A stretch of 64,000 bases of DNA from an uncultured Methylocystaceae bacterium (lineage in GTDB: Bacteria; Pseudomonadota; Alphaproteobacteria; Rhizobiales; Beijerinckiaceae). Location of the stretch: the NCBI GenBank assembly GCA_903870245.1, contig CAIQCB010000057.1:248001-312000 (forward strand). The letters run 5' to 3'. Positions 7,865 to 17,670 of the stretch are shown here, piece by piece. The position numbers and the translations under genes were made by a program. Positions within the stretch are counted from its first letter, which is position 1, and each line of letters opens with the position of its first letter. A model generated the notes under the pieces. It searched no databases, had not been told where the DNA came from, and saw only the letters and a program-made list of their open reading frames with translations.

Positions 7865-9866
7865 AGCAGGGCCAGTGGCCGGCAATATCTGGCTGCAACG
7901 CCTGGAGCCTTTCCCTGGCCGTTTCGACTATGCACTGCGTCTTGCGCTCATCTGCGCGCTAACGGCGCTTGTCGTAGAAATCTACCAGACGCCTTCGCCG
8001 GCTTTGACGATTTATCTTGTTTTCTTTCTCAACAAGCCGGATCGAATGGGCAGCGTCATCGCCAATCTGGCGCTAATTGTCGTAATCAGCATTGTAATTG
8101 TTTTGCTCATACCGCTTGTTATGGCGGTTATAGATCAGCCCCCGCTGCGCGTTGCGAGCATGACTATTCTATCCTTTGCACTGCTGTTTCTGGCCTCGGC
8201 GAGCAAGTTGAAGCCAATTGGCGCAACAGTCGCTCTAATTGCCGCCTATACGCTCGATCTGCTTGGTTCGGTGCAAATGGGCGAACTCGCCACGCGTGGG
8301 CTGCTTTATGCATGGCTGTTTATCGCCATTCCGGCCGGCGTGTCGCTTTGCGTCAATCTGTTGATGGCTCCGGCGCCGCGCGCTCTGGTCGAGGCGGAAA
8401 TCGCTCGTCGGTTGCGAATCTCGGCCCGACTTCTTGTCAGGGAGGACGCGATAACGCGGCGGGAAGTTGACGCGTCCCTGGGAGCGGGCAACGATGATCT
8501 GTTGAAACTTTTGAAAATGGCCCAGTTGGAAAAGTCGCTCTCCCGGCCGCACGTCGACGCCTTGACACAGGCGTCGCGAACGAGTTTTGAAATACTCGTG
8601 CTAGTGGATATCATGAGCGCGCAGAGGCTGAAATTTCCTGTTGTTCTTGCGAACAGCCTTTTCGATACGCTCGAAGAAATGGCGTCATGTCTGGATCGTG
8701 GGACCGCTCCGTCCGGCGTCGTCTGTCCCGGACAGGACGTGGCCCACAATCTGCCCTCCGGGCCTGCGGAGACGTTCAAAGCCATTCAAAACGCCATCGA
8801 TACCTTCACACAGACCAAAACGCTGTCCGTATTGCCGGGAGAGGATGGCATGCAGGGCGCCGCTGCAACAAAAACCGGCTTCTTCCTTCCTGACGCATTC
8901 ACTAACCCCGATCACATTCGCCATGCGCTGAAGACGACTGCTGCGGCAATGATCTGTTATTTGTTAATTCAATTGCTCGATTGGCCTGGCATTCATACCT
9001 CGCTCATTACCTGCTATATCGTATCGCTCGGCACAACGGCCGAAACAGTCGAGAAACTTGGGTTGCGAATCGTTGGTTGTCTGATTGGCGCATTCGCTGG
9101 CGTGGCGGCGATGGTTTTTCTCATCCCTGGCGTCACCTCGATTGGCGGGCTGATGATCATCGTATTTCTTGGCGCGTTACCAGCTGCATGGATCGCCGTC
9201 GGCAGCCCGCGTATCGCATATGCCGGCTACCAGATCGTCTTCGCATTCCTGCTCTGTGTCGTTCAGGGATCCTCGCCGGATTTCGATTTGACCGTCGCCC
9301 GTGATCGCGTGATCGGCATCCTGGTTGGAAATGTGGTGACCTATCTGATCTTCGCCAATGTTTGGCCCGTGAGCGTGGCCGGCCGAATTGATCGCGTCGC
9401 CGCCAAAATGTTGCGCGAACTTGCCGGTATGCTCGACCGCGCTGGCGCTGCGGCGCGGTTGACGCTCGTTGCACAGGCGCGCGCAACCCTCTCGACGCTC
9501 GCGCGGGACATGGATCTTGTTGCTTACGAACCGATGCGCATTCGTCCATCGGAAGCCTGGATCGACGCACGAAGACGTGGCCTCACGGACCTTGCCAGCC
9601 TCTACCATGCAACGGTTATGCTTGGCGCGGTCGAGACAAGGGGCGTTGATGTGTTAGCGCAGGATTTAAATGCGCTCGCCGATGAACTGATGTCTGTCGA
9701 TGACTCTCGCGAAGCTCAGATAACCTCCACCGGTCTGATCAACGGAGCCGATGCTGGATCATATTTTCTCGATGCAGCAAAAAAATTGATCGGCTGCGTC
9801 GGGAATGATTTCAGGCCGCACTATCCCGGGCACGGCCCCACGCAGGTGCGCCATGCGCGTGTCTGA
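7845..9866 (+). CDS. FUSC-family inner-membrane efflux protein (MdtO/AaeB-like)
   Basis: A 673-residue inner-membrane protein with the fusaric-acid-resistance layout: a cluster of about six membrane helices (residues 25-180), a soluble cytoplasmic segment (about 180-350), a second membrane cluster (about 350-500) and a cytoplasmic tail. Relatives such as AaeB and MdtO export aromatic acids or antimicrobial compounds together with an HlyD-type adaptor. Overlaps with the genes on both sides (20 and 14 bases) show one operon. The actual substrate cannot be read from sequence. Confidence 0.88.
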   Translation: MAPPVHEAGPVAGNIWLQRLEPFPGRFDYALRLALICALTALVVEIYQTPSPALTIYLVFFLNKPDRMGSVIANLALIVVISIVIVLLIPLVMAVIDQPPLRVASMTILSFALLFLASASKLKPIGATVALIAAYTLDLLGSVQMGELATRGLLYAWLFIAIPAGVSLCVNLLMAPAPRALVEAEIARRLRISARLLVREDAITRREVDASLGAGNDDLLKLLKMAQLEKSLSRPHVDALTQASRTSFEILVLVDIMSAQRLKFPVVLANSLFDTLEEMASCLDRGTAPSGVVCPGQDVAHNLPSGPAETFKAIQNAIDTFTQTKTLSVLPGEDGMQGAAATKTGFFLPDAFTNPDHIRHALKTTAAAMICYLLIQLLDWPGIHTSLITCYIVSLGTTAETVEKLGLRIVGCLIGAFAGVAAMVFLIPGVTSIGGLMIIVFLGALPAAWIAVGSPRIAYAGYQIVFAFLLCVVQGSSPDFDLTVARDRVIGILVGNVVTYLIFANVWPVSVAGRIDRVAAKMLRELAGMLDRAGAAARLTLVAQARATLSTLARDMDLVAYEPMRIRPSEAWIDARRRGLTDLASLYHATVMLGAVETRGVDVLAQDLNALADELMSVDDSREAQITSTGLINGADAGSYFLDAAKKLIGCVGNDFRPHYPGHGPTQVRHARV

Positions 9867-11391
9867 GGGCGCTTTGCGCCTGCTCATCCTCATACTGACG
9901 CTTGCCGGATGCGCGACGGACTCGGTCGAGATGGCGCCGGTGCGGTCCGATCAGCCTTGGACGCCCGCGACAACCGCCGCTGGCGAAATCGTCGCCGGTC
10001 AAAAAAGCGTGGCGACGTCATCGGACAAGCGCGAATTTATTCTTCCGGCGAACAATGAAATGGCGCAACTCCCCGCGCCAGACGCCTATGACAGCGCTCA
10101 TGTCTATACGCTTGCCGAACTGATCGACATCGCCGAGTCTAATAATCAATTAACCAGGACCGCATGGAATAATGCGCGCGAAGTGGCGCTGGCGGCAGGG
10201 ATAGCAAAAAGCGCTTATCTACCTAAATTGACGGCCGTGGCTGTGGGTGGCTGGCAGGCGTTTCCGCGCGCCGGGACCGTGGGGCCGCTCACCGATCCGA
10301 CCGCCTCCAGCACATCGAATGGCACGATTTCCTCTGTCACATTGAATTGGCTCCTCTTCGATTTTGGTCAACGCGCTGCTGTCGTCGAAGCGGCTGAACA
10401 ACTTTCGACGATTTCCAATATTGGTTTTACCGCAGCGCATCAGCAACTTATTTTCGACGTCAGTGTCGCCTTCTATAATTATTCCGCCGCCCGCGCCCGC
10501 GCCAGCATGGCGTCGCAGGCGTTGAAGAACGCACAGATGGTGGAGGCTGCGGCCGATGAGCGGATGCGGAAAGGAATTGGCACCGCCATAGAGGTTACCC
10601 AGGCGCATCAGGTGACGGCCCAGACGAATCTCGGATTGGTCCAGGCGAACGGCGCCGAGCAGAACGGCTATCTCACTCTGATTTCAACGCTTGGCATATC
10701 GCCCTTGACGAAATTGCGGATCGCTGACGTTTCAAACCGAAAGCTTTCCGCTGGCCTCGCGCAATCGGCGCAAAAAGTGATTTCCGTCGCGCTGGCGCGG
10801 CGACCCGATATTCTCGCAGCCTACTCGGCGCAAAAGGCGGCGCTTGCAAATGTCCGGGCTGCTGAAGCTGATTTCATGCCTAAAGTGTTTATGTCCGGCA
10901 CCGGCTCATACACCAATGGCAATCTTTTTCTCACGCAGGTGCCAGCCGTTGGAACGCAGGGTTCGATCGGAAACTTCTCTACCGGAGGACTCGGCGGCAC
11001 TGTATTCGGCGGCATGTCGATGCCGCTCTACGATGGCGGCGCACGCTCGGCGATGCTGATGCAGGCGCAGGTCAAAGCCGAAAACGCGGGGCTGGCGTTG
11101 GCGCGCACCCGTAACGAGGCGATCCGACAAATCGTTCTGTCCAACAACGCCTTGCGCACCAGTCTCGCAACCTGGGACGCCGCCGGCGCCTTGATTGCTG
11201 CGTCATCAACGGGTTTCAACGCGGCGCTGGACGCCTATCGTAATGGCGTCGGCGCGATCACCGAGGTCAATGTTGCGCAGTCGCAGTTGTTGCAGGCAAA
11301 GATCGCGTCCATTGAAGCGCACAGCGCAGCGCTATCTGCAGCGGCAGGGCTGGCGCTTGCTACAGGCGCGCTTGGCGCGGCGCCAGAATAG
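9853..11391 (+). CDS. TolC-like outer-membrane efflux lipoprotein (MdtP-like)
   Basis: A 512-residue outer-membrane factor of the NodT/MdtP type. The signal peptide ends in the lipobox LAGC near residue 19, so the mature protein is predicted to be lipid-anchored. Two tandem outer-membrane-efflux repeats follow, with the long helices expected for the periplasmic tunnel. The ATG at 9853 overlaps the FUSC gene by 14 bases and puts the lipobox in the right place; longer in-frame starts would bury the signal peptide. It completes a tripartite pump with the two preceding genes. Confidence 0.9.
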   Translation: MRVSEGALRLLILILTLAGCATDSVEMAPVRSDQPWTPATTAAGEIVAGQKSVATSSDKREFILPANNEMAQLPAPDAYDSAHVYTLAELIDIAESNNQLTRTAWNNAREVALAAGIAKSAYLPKLTAVAVGGWQAFPRAGTVGPLTDPTASSTSNGTISSVTLNWLLFDFGQRAAVVEAAEQLSTISNIGFTAAHQQLIFDVSVAFYNYSAARARASMASQALKNAQMVEAAADERMRKGIGTAIEVTQAHQVTAQTNLGLVQANGAEQNGYLTLISTLGISPLTKLRIADVSNRKLSAGLAQSAQKVISVALARRPDILAAYSAQKAALANVRAAEADFMPKVFMSGTGSYTNGNLFLTQVPAVGTQGSIGNFSTGGLGGTVFGGMSMPLYDGGARSAMLMQAQVKAENAGLALARTRNEAIRQIVLSNNALRTSLATWDAAGALIAASSTGFNAALDAYRNGVGAITEVNVAQSQLLQAKIASIEAHSAALSAAAGLALATGALGAAPE

Positions 11392-11562
11392 TGCCGGAAC
11401 CGGCGTTATCTTGGCTTCAGGAGATTGTATTGAATCACATTCGCTTGATATGCGGTCCATCGAAATGATGATCCGCTGAACATATTTTGACGATTGCGTT
11501 TTTTCGTGTGAGACTTTTGGAGATGAGTGACGTTTCCGCCGTCCGCGCGCCCGTGCCGCCCG

Positions 11563-12282
11563 CTACGCCGGCAGCATGATCACCTTCGTCTTGATCGGCG
11601 TGCGCGCATAGAGATCAATCATATCCTGGCTGAGAAGTCCGGTGCAGCCGCTGGTGATGCCGCTGCCGATCGTTTCGGGATCGCTGGTGCTGTAGATCGT
11701 GAAAACCGTGTAGACGCCGTTTTTATAGAGATAGAGCACGCGCGCGCCGAGCGGATTGTCGATGCCGCCCGGCATGCCGCGCGCATATTGTCGCGCTTCC
11801 GGCTGGCGGGCGATCATCTCTTTTGGCGGCGTCCACGTCGGCCATTCGGCCTTGCGCCCGACATAGACCTCGCCGCTCCACAGAAATCCGGGGCGGCTGA
11901 CATTGGCCCCATAACGGGTGGCGAGCCCGTCGCCCTCGATGCGGTAGAGGAAATAATGCGCCGGATCGATGATGATCGTGCCGGGCGCCTCCTTCGTATC
12001 GTAGCGCACGGTCTGGCGGAAATATTTCGGGTCGAGCCTGGTGAGATCGACCGCGGGGATCGGGAATTTCTCGCCGGGCAGCGGACCGTAAATCCGCGCC
12101 GCTTCGAGAAGGTTGCCATCGCTCATGCAACCGGCCATTCCCAGCCCGCCAAGACCGGCGGCGGCGGCGGTCAGAAACGACCGTCGGCTGAGACGCCCCG
12201 CCGTTTGGCCGGAAGAGGGGTTATGGTCGCGTTCGCTCGCGCCGGCGATCCCTTTTTTTATGATCATATAAAGCTTTTCCAT
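11563..12282 (-). CDS. L,D-transpeptidase family lipoprotein with altered active-site motif
   Basis: A 239-residue YkuD-domain protein expected in the periplasm. A twin-arginine-type leader (SRRSFLTAAAAG) ends in a lipobox (MAGC). The YkuD region spans about residues 95-238. The catalytic cysteine is kept in TSGCTGLL, but the usual HG before it is YS (TIYSTSDPETIGSG) and the usual Cys-x-Arg reads Cys-Thr-Gly. Canonical enzymes cross-link peptidoglycan or attach lipoproteins; activity here is uncertain. I chose the ATG at 12282, with 12267 as alternative. It stands alone between the efflux operon and the barrel gene. Confidence 0.8.
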   Translation of the reverse strand: MEKLYMIIKKGIAGASERDHNPSSGQTAGRLSRRSFLTAAAAGLGGLGMAGCMSDGNLLEAARIYGPLPGEKFPIPAVDLTRLDPKYFRQTVRYDTKEAPGTIIIDPAHYFLYRIEGDGLATRYGANVSRPGFLWSGEVYVGRKAEWPTWTPPKEMIARQPEARQYARGMPGGIDNPLGARVLYLYKNGVYTVFTIYSTSDPETIGSGITSGCTGLLSQDMIDLYARTPIKTKVIMLPA

Positions 12283-12489
12283 ACTCGCTGGCCAATTGCA
12301 GCGTTTCCGGTCCGTAAACCCCGGGCTCTCCGCCGTTGGGCTGGTGTTTGCGTCCCATGGCCATGTGGCGAGCATGTGGCAAGCACGCGGCGAGCTTGTC
12401 GCCCGCGCGCCAGTCAAGGGTTACGAAGATGATTTGGCCAATGAGCCGGAAAGGCGACCCTGGTCTCGTCCTTTGCAGCGTTGCGCCGC

Positions 12490-14046
12490 TTAACGCCCTG
12501 CGCCGCCGTCTTGCATCACGCCTTCGCCATGCCCGTTAAAGCTCCATGACAAACCAACGCGCATGATGTTGTTCGTCATCCTGCCCGTGGTGACAGTCCC
12601 GAACAGGAGACCGTTGCCGTTGCTGACGGCGCCAGTGGCGTAGCTGTTTAGTCCACCCATGCTCATATACAGATATTCGGCTCTCAGCGAGAGATGCGGA
12701 AGTATTGCATATTCGGTTCCAGAGCCCACGACCCAGCCTGCGCGCAGGGCGCTGGCGCTGTTGGAGAATAAACCACCGTTTGCATCATATTCCGAAATGC
12801 CGACGTTGCCGTAGGCTACGCCGGCGGTAGCGTAGCTGAGCGAGTCTCCGCGTGCGAAACCCGCCCTGAGGCGGCTGGTTCCAAACCAGTCAAGTCTGGA
12901 TTGCTGGCTCAACAGAACTCCGCCAAAACCGGCTTCCGTTACTGCGGCCTGATTCTGACCGTTGACGCCGCTCCATTGCCCATCCGTTTCGACGCCAATT
13001 ACAAAATGTTTGTAAAACTGAAAATTATATCCGACGTGTCCTCCCGCGACGAAGCCGCCGGTTCGGCTCGACGCATAGGTGGTCAAGCTAACCGGCGTGT
13101 TTGCGGCGGTCGTCCCCGCCAGAGCGCCGTACTGCCTGAAAACGTCTCCGCCATAGCCGCCATTGACGCCGATATATAAGCCGCTCCAGTCGCGCGCGGG
13201 CAGGGCTGTGAGGAACCCTGCAATGTCGCCATTAAGCAGCGGACGGTATTCGGCGATGTAGTCCTTTGCGCCGAATCCCGTATATCTGTAGTTCATGCCG
13301 CCGCGAATGATGTGGCTGCCAAACGATCCTGAGCCGAGTGCGCCATAGAGCGGCGCGGCGTTGGGAATCATCACGCCGCCCACCGGTCCGGATGCGGAAG
13401 GCATGGACACATATAAATACTCGGATTTCGCCGAAAGATTTTCTGAAATCGCAATTTCCGCGCCGGCGCCAAGCGCAAAGCCGACATTCGTCTGGCTGGT
13501 TGAGCCCACGATCAGGGAGTTCGAGCCGAGAAGCGGAGAACCCTGGTTTTGAACTTTTCCATAAGCGACGCCGCCGGTGACATAGGGCGCGACTCTACCA
13601 AGAGAGTAGCCAAGCCGCGCGCGCGTCGTTCCGAACCAGTTCAGGCCGGATACGGCGTCGACGTTGCTGATGAGTTGAGACTGGTCAGACAATCTGACCG
13701 ATTGCCGAGAGCTTTTGATGTCGCTCCATTGTAAATCGGTTTCTGCGCCGAGAATAAAATTATTCGCGAATTGATAAATGTAACCGATTTGACCACCAGC
13801 GATGAAACCGCTGGATCGATTGCCGCTTTGACCAACAACGCCCGCAGAGGGAGCAAGAGGGTAGGCAATCACGCCATTATCGATATTTCCGCCGCCGAAG
13901 CCACGGTTAAACCCCAGATAAAAGCCCGTCCATCTCGGGGCATCCTGTCGGGGCGCGGGGGAGGGGGCCGCCGGCAAATCCGCTCCATGCGCCAGGGAAG
14001 CAAAGATCATCGCGCCTGACAGGACAGCGGCAGGGATTTTACGCAA
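12490..14046 (-). CDS. Tandem outer-membrane beta-barrel protein (Omp25/31-like repeat)
   Basis: A 518-residue protein with a signal peptide (cleavage near residue 21, AHGADLPAAP). Two copies of a porin-like 8-stranded barrel domain follow: about residues 38-265 and 285-505. Each opens with W(T/S)GxYxGxNxG, contains GGxxGYxxQF and an ETDxQWS strand, and later has YLY before its last strands. Homologs in Brucella and Bartonella (Omp25/Omp31, hemin-binding proteins) usually carry one such domain. The start is probably TTG at 14046, with GGGAG upstream and no ATG before the signal peptide. The double-barrel architecture suggests internal duplication. Confidence 0.85.
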   Translation of the reverse strand: MRKIPAAVLSGAMIFASLAHGADLPAAPSPAPRQDAPRWTGFYLGFNRGFGGGNIDNGVIAYPLAPSAGVVGQSGNRSSGFIAGGQIGYIYQFANNFILGAETDLQWSDIKSSRQSVRLSDQSQLISNVDAVSGLNWFGTTRARLGYSLGRVAPYVTGGVAYGKVQNQGSPLLGSNSLIVGSTSQTNVGFALGAGAEIAISENLSAKSEYLYVSMPSASGPVGGVMIPNAAPLYGALGSGSFGSHIIRGGMNYRYTGFGAKDYIAEYRPLLNGDIAGFLTALPARDWSGLYIGVNGGYGGDVFRQYGALAGTTAANTPVSLTTYASSRTGGFVAGGHVGYNFQFYKHFVIGVETDGQWSGVNGQNQAAVTEAGFGGVLLSQQSRLDWFGTSRLRAGFARGDSLSYATAGVAYGNVGISEYDANGGLFSNSASALRAGWVVGSGTEYAILPHLSLRAEYLYMSMGGLNSYATGAVSNGNGLLFGTVTTGRMTNNIMRVGLSWSFNGHGEGVMQDGGAGR

Positions 14047-14507
14047 TGTCTGACTCCCGGGTTGCTACACAGTTAAGCTAGCAGGGCGTCAAATTAAAGC
14101 CAGAAGCATCGAACGATTAAGTTTTGCTGTGTCATAAATGTCACGGCCAGACTTTGGGGATCAGTTTATCAGCAATGCTGACGTCAAACGTCTGCTGCAA
14201 ATTTCAAATTATAATTTACTCGGAAATAGTGGCGTTTTAGGTCTATCACAGCAGTCTTTACAATCGAGCGGACTGGTCTTTGCGAGACGATGCGTTGAGC
14301 AAGACATTCTCGCAAGCCTAGGTCTTCATCCCTTTCGGATGATAAAAAACATTCTCGATGTTCGAATTTTCTCTGCTTCCGTCTCGGTCGAGACAGTCTT
14401 CTTCGTCACTGGAGTTTATCTAAAGTTCAATTGTGTTTATGCGCGCCGTATCTGATCCGGGCGCTTTCAGTTCTTGCTGAACTCTTGGGTCATAGCGCTG
14501 TTTCGTC
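14047..14507. other. Intergenic region between convergent-facing barrel and SulP genes
   Basis: This 460-base stretch lies between two minus-strand genes. It contains the promoter region of the barrel gene near 14050-14130 and the 3' flank of the SulP gene. An open frame at 14138-14455 on the plus strand lacks a ribosome site and any family likeness, so I do not annotate it. Confidence 0.5.
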
Positions 14508-16127
14508 TCACGCCGCTTTTCTTCGCGGGGCGAGGGGGTGTTCGGAGGAGGAGATGTGCCAGTCCAGCCCGGCGACCTCTGCGCGACCTCCCTCGCGATT
14601 ATAGGCCTCGCAGAACTGGTGGAGGAACTCCATTACCGTATGATCGACCGTCGCCGCCTCGGAGAGGTCGAACGTGATCGTCTTGCGTCGCGGCAACGCC
14701 GCCAGATCCTGTTTCAGCCGCAGATAATTGGCGAAGAAGGCGGCGCCGCCGAGCTTGACCCGATAGACGCCGGGATCGGGCGTCGTGACTTCAAGCCGTA
14801 AGCGCAAAACCTCGCTCCAGTTGACGCTGCGCCAGAAATGGAAACCGAATTCGGCGACGACGCCAATCGCCACGCCAATCAGCAGATCCGTCGCCAGCAC
14901 CCCGACGATAGTGATGAGAAAGACCCCGAGTTGATCCCAGCCCACCGCCAACGTCTTGCGAAATACGCCCGGCGAGGCGAGCCTGAACCCGGTGAACACC
15001 AGCAATGAAGCGAGCGCAGCCAGCGGAATTTCGTGAATGACTTTCGGAAATAGCGCCACGAAGATCAGCAGGAAAAGGCCATGGAAAAAATTGGCCCAGC
15101 CGGTGCGAGCGCCATTGGTGCAGTTGGCGGAGCTGCGAACGATCTCGGCGATCATCGGCAAGCCGCCGATCAGACCGCAGATCGTGTTGCCGATCCCGAC
15201 GGCGGCGAGATCCCGGTTGAGATCGGAGACGCGGCGTTGCGGATCGAGCCGGTCGACGGCGGCGGCGCTCAGCAGCGTTTCGAGACTGCCAACGAGCGAA
15301 ATCGCGACGACCTGCTGCCAAAAGACCAGTGTGAAGACCTTCGAGAAATCCGGAAAGGCGAAACTCGCCAGAAAATGTGTGGGGATGGTGACCAGAAACT
15401 TCGGGCCGATGGTGAATTCATGATGCGGCAAAAACTGGTTGTCGGGCAGGAAGAGATAGCGATGCTCGTCGTCGAGGTCGAAATATTGCGCCAGCGCCAT
15501 GCCGACCAACACCACTACGAGCGGCGCCGGAATCATCTTTACGTAGCGGTTGGAGACCAGGGTCCAGACGATCAGAATGCCCAGGCCGATCAGGCCGATG
15601 GTCGCCACCTCGGGGTTCATGTCGCGAATGCTGGCGGGAATGGCGGAGATAGTGGCGAAAAGCGTGTCGGCCTCCGGCTTCACGCCGAGCATCACGTGGA
15701 TTTGTTTCGCCATGATGATGACGCCGATGGCGGCAAGCATGCCATGAACGGCGGCGGCGGGAAAAAAGGCCGAGAGTTTGCCGGCCTTGAAATAGCCGAG
15801 CGCAATCTGGGCGAGGCTGGCGAAGACGATCGCCGCCAAAGTGTAGCGATAGCCGGCGAGGGCGTCGCCCGCACCCAGTTCGCGCACCGAATCGAGAATG
15901 ACAACGATCAGACCGGCGGCAGGACCGCAAATGGTCATGAAAGACCCGTTGATCCGCGACACCACCAGTCCGCCTATTATTGCCGTGATGATGCCGGCCT
16001 GAGGCGGGAAGCCCGAGGCCATGGAGATGCCGAGACACAGCGGCAGGGCAATCAGAAAAACCAGAAAGCCGGACAAAATGTCCGCTTGCCAGTTCTCCCT
16101 AAAATCCCTCAGCGCCTGTGATGTCAT
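14508..16127 (-). CDS. SulP-family inorganic anion transporter
   Basis: A 539-residue inner-membrane protein with 10-14 hydrophobic helices. The N-terminus matches the SulP signature region (GFLVFLIALPLCLGISMASG). A short C-terminal STAS-like domain follows from about residue 450 (TFDLSEAATVDHTVMEFL). Members move sulfate, bicarbonate or related anions with Na+ or H+; the substrate here is undetermined and no carbonic anhydrase gene is adjacent. I prefer the ATG at 16127 (AGGGAAAAAGAA upstream) over 16154. Confidence 0.9.
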   Translation of the reverse strand: MTSQALRDFRENWQADILSGFLVFLIALPLCLGISMASGFPPQAGIITAIIGGLVVSRINGSFMTICGPAAGLIVVILDSVRELGAGDALAGYRYTLAAIVFASLAQIALGYFKAGKLSAFFPAAAVHGMLAAIGVIIMAKQIHVMLGVKPEADTLFATISAIPASIRDMNPEVATIGLIGLGILIVWTLVSNRYVKMIPAPLVVVLVGMALAQYFDLDDEHRYLFLPDNQFLPHHEFTIGPKFLVTIPTHFLASFAFPDFSKVFTLVFWQQVVAISLVGSLETLLSAAAVDRLDPQRRVSDLNRDLAAVGIGNTICGLIGGLPMIAEIVRSSANCTNGARTGWANFFHGLFLLIFVALFPKVIHEIPLAALASLLVFTGFRLASPGVFRKTLAVGWDQLGVFLITIVGVLATDLLIGVAIGVVAEFGFHFWRSVNWSEVLRLRLEVTTPDPGVYRVKLGGAAFFANYLRLKQDLAALPRRKTITFDLSEAATVDHTVMEFLHQFCEAYNREGGRAEVAGLDWHISSSEHPLAPRRKAA

Positions 16128-16375
16128 TTCTTTTTCCCTGCTCGCCTGAAACAACTGAGAAGCTCTTGGAGGAACTGAGAAACCCTTGGAGGAAAGACTT
16201 TTCGATCCGGTTTAAGTCCAAATTTTGTTCCGGTCGGGGGCGTTGATTGGACCAATCGTCGCGCCTCGTGGGGCGTCCTGGCGGGATCGACGCGTCGTCG
16301 AAGACTTTCCACAGGGCGCGGGCTAAACTATAGCAACTCCGAGGCCAATCCCGGACGCCTCCGGAGCTTGCAATT

Positions 16376-16879
16376 ATGCTCGACGCATTGAAAAATTTCA
16401 TTAACGAGCTGACCGGCGACGCGCCGGCGGCCAAAGGCTTCGACGCCGCCGATTACCAACTCGCCGCCGCCGCCCTGCTGGTGCATATCGCCTCAATTGA
16501 CGGCGAATTCGACAATAATGAGCATGCCCGCATCCAACAACTGGTCGAAGCGAGATTTGGACTTTCGGCTGGAGCCGCCCGGCAGGTAATCGAGGAGGCG
16601 AGGGAGAGCGAGAGCGAGGCCGTCGATCTCTATCGCTTCACCAGCGTTCTCAAGCGCCGTCTCGACGCGGAGGGGCGGCTGGCCGTCGTTGGCATGTTGT
16701 GGGACATGGCGCATGCCGATGGCGCGGTGCATGAATTCGAGGAAAACGTCGTCTGGCGCGTAGCGGAGTTGTTGGGCGTCTCCACGCGCGACCGGGTTCT
16801 GCTGCGTCGCGAGGTGCGCGAAAGCCTTGAGACTCCATCCGAAGCTCAATCGTCACAGACCGGGGAGACAGAAGCATGA
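16376..16879 (+). CDS. TerB-family protein
   Basis: A 167-residue, all-helical protein of the TerB/DjlA N-terminal type. Two copies of an acidic metal-site-like stretch are visible: HIASIDGEFDNNE near residue 40 and MAHADGAVHEFEEN near residue 115. Stand-alone TerB proteins like this are common in alphaproteobacteria and their role is not defined; they are distant from true tellurite-resistance operons. CCGGAG lies upstream of the ATG. The stop overlaps the next gene by ATGA, implying cotranslation with an SDR enzyme. Confidence 0.82.
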   Translation: MLDALKNFINELTGDAPAAKGFDAADYQLAAAALLVHIASIDGEFDNNEHARIQQLVEARFGLSAGAARQVIEEARESESEAVDLYRFTSVLKRRLDAEGRLAVVGMLWDMAHADGAVHEFEENVVWRVAELLGVSTRDRVLLRREVRESLETPSEAQSSQTGETEA

Positions 16880-17667
16880 GCCGACCCATCACCCTCGTCA
16901 CCGGCGCATCCGAAGGCATAGGCGCCGAACTTGCCCGCGTCTTCGCTGGCAGGGGTCATGAAGTCGCGCTGGTTGCGCGGCGGGGCGAACTGATGACGAC
17001 GCTGGCGGAAGAAATCGCCGCCGCCGGCGGTAAACCGCCCCTTGTCGTGCCACTCGATCTTCTTGCCGCCGACGCCGCCGAAACTCTGTCCTCAAAGCTC
17101 GACGAGGCGGGAGTGACGGTTCAATATCTGGTCAACAACGCTGGTTTCGGCCTCATCGGCCGGGTCTACGAACTCGATCGGGCCGAGCAACTCTCGATGA
17201 TCGATCTCAACATCCGCGCCCTGACCTCCCTGACCCTGCGATTTCTGCCCGACATTCGAAAAGCGCGCGGCGGCGTGCTGAATGTCGCTTCGGTCGCCTC
17301 ATTCATGCCCGGGCCGGGTTTCTCGGTTTACTACGCGACCAAGGCCTATGTTCGCTCGTTCAGCGAGGCGCTCGCGGAGGAGTTGAAGCCGGCGGGCGTC
17401 AAGGTTTCTTGCCTGTGTCCTGGTCCGGTTGAGACAGGTTTCCAGTCACGCTCCGGCATGGCCTTCACAGGCGCGATGGCGGCGATGAAGCCGGCGCTTG
17501 TGCCGGCGTCCGAGGTCGCCGTGCAGGGTTATGACGGACTGATGGCTGGCAAGAGAGTCGTGATTCCCGGCCTGGTCAACAAGGCGCTGGTGTGGAGCGC
17601 GAGAATCACGCCGCGCGCCGTCCTGTTGCCGCTGCTGGCGACGGCCCAGAAGAAAAAATCGTCATAA
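16876..17667 (+). CDS. Short-chain dehydrogenase/reductase
   Basis: A 263-residue NAD(P)-dependent oxidoreductase of the classical SDR type. It has the cofactor motif TGASEGIGAELA at the N-terminus, NNAGFG near residue 90, a catalytic serine in the NVASVASF strand and the YYATK (YxxxK) motif near residue 155. The substrate is unknown. It is joined to the TerB-like gene by an ATGA overlap and followed directly by a strong hairpin terminator, so these two genes form a unit. Confidence 0.9.
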   Translation: MSRPITLVTGASEGIGAELARVFAGRGHEVALVARRGELMTTLAEEIAAAGGKPPLVVPLDLLAADAAETLSSKLDEAGVTVQYLVNNAGFGLIGRVYELDRAEQLSMIDLNIRALTSLTLRFLPDIRKARGGVLNVASVASFMPGPGFSVYYATKAYVRSFSEALAEELKPAGVKVSCLCPGPVETGFQSRSGMAFTGAMAAMKPALVPASEVAVQGYDGLMAGKRVVIPGLVNKALVWSARITPRAVLLPLLATAQKKKSS

Positions 17668-17670
17668 AAA

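Noticed and set aside
14138-14455. 105-codon open frame on the plus strand between the barrel and SulP genes
   Set aside because: No ribosome binding site, no family likeness and its composition fits non-coding DNA.
15081-16121. Long open frame opposite the SulP gene
   Set aside because: It is a shadow of high-GC coding DNA; residues are Gly/Asp/Arg/His-rich with no domain, and the SulP protein is unambiguous.
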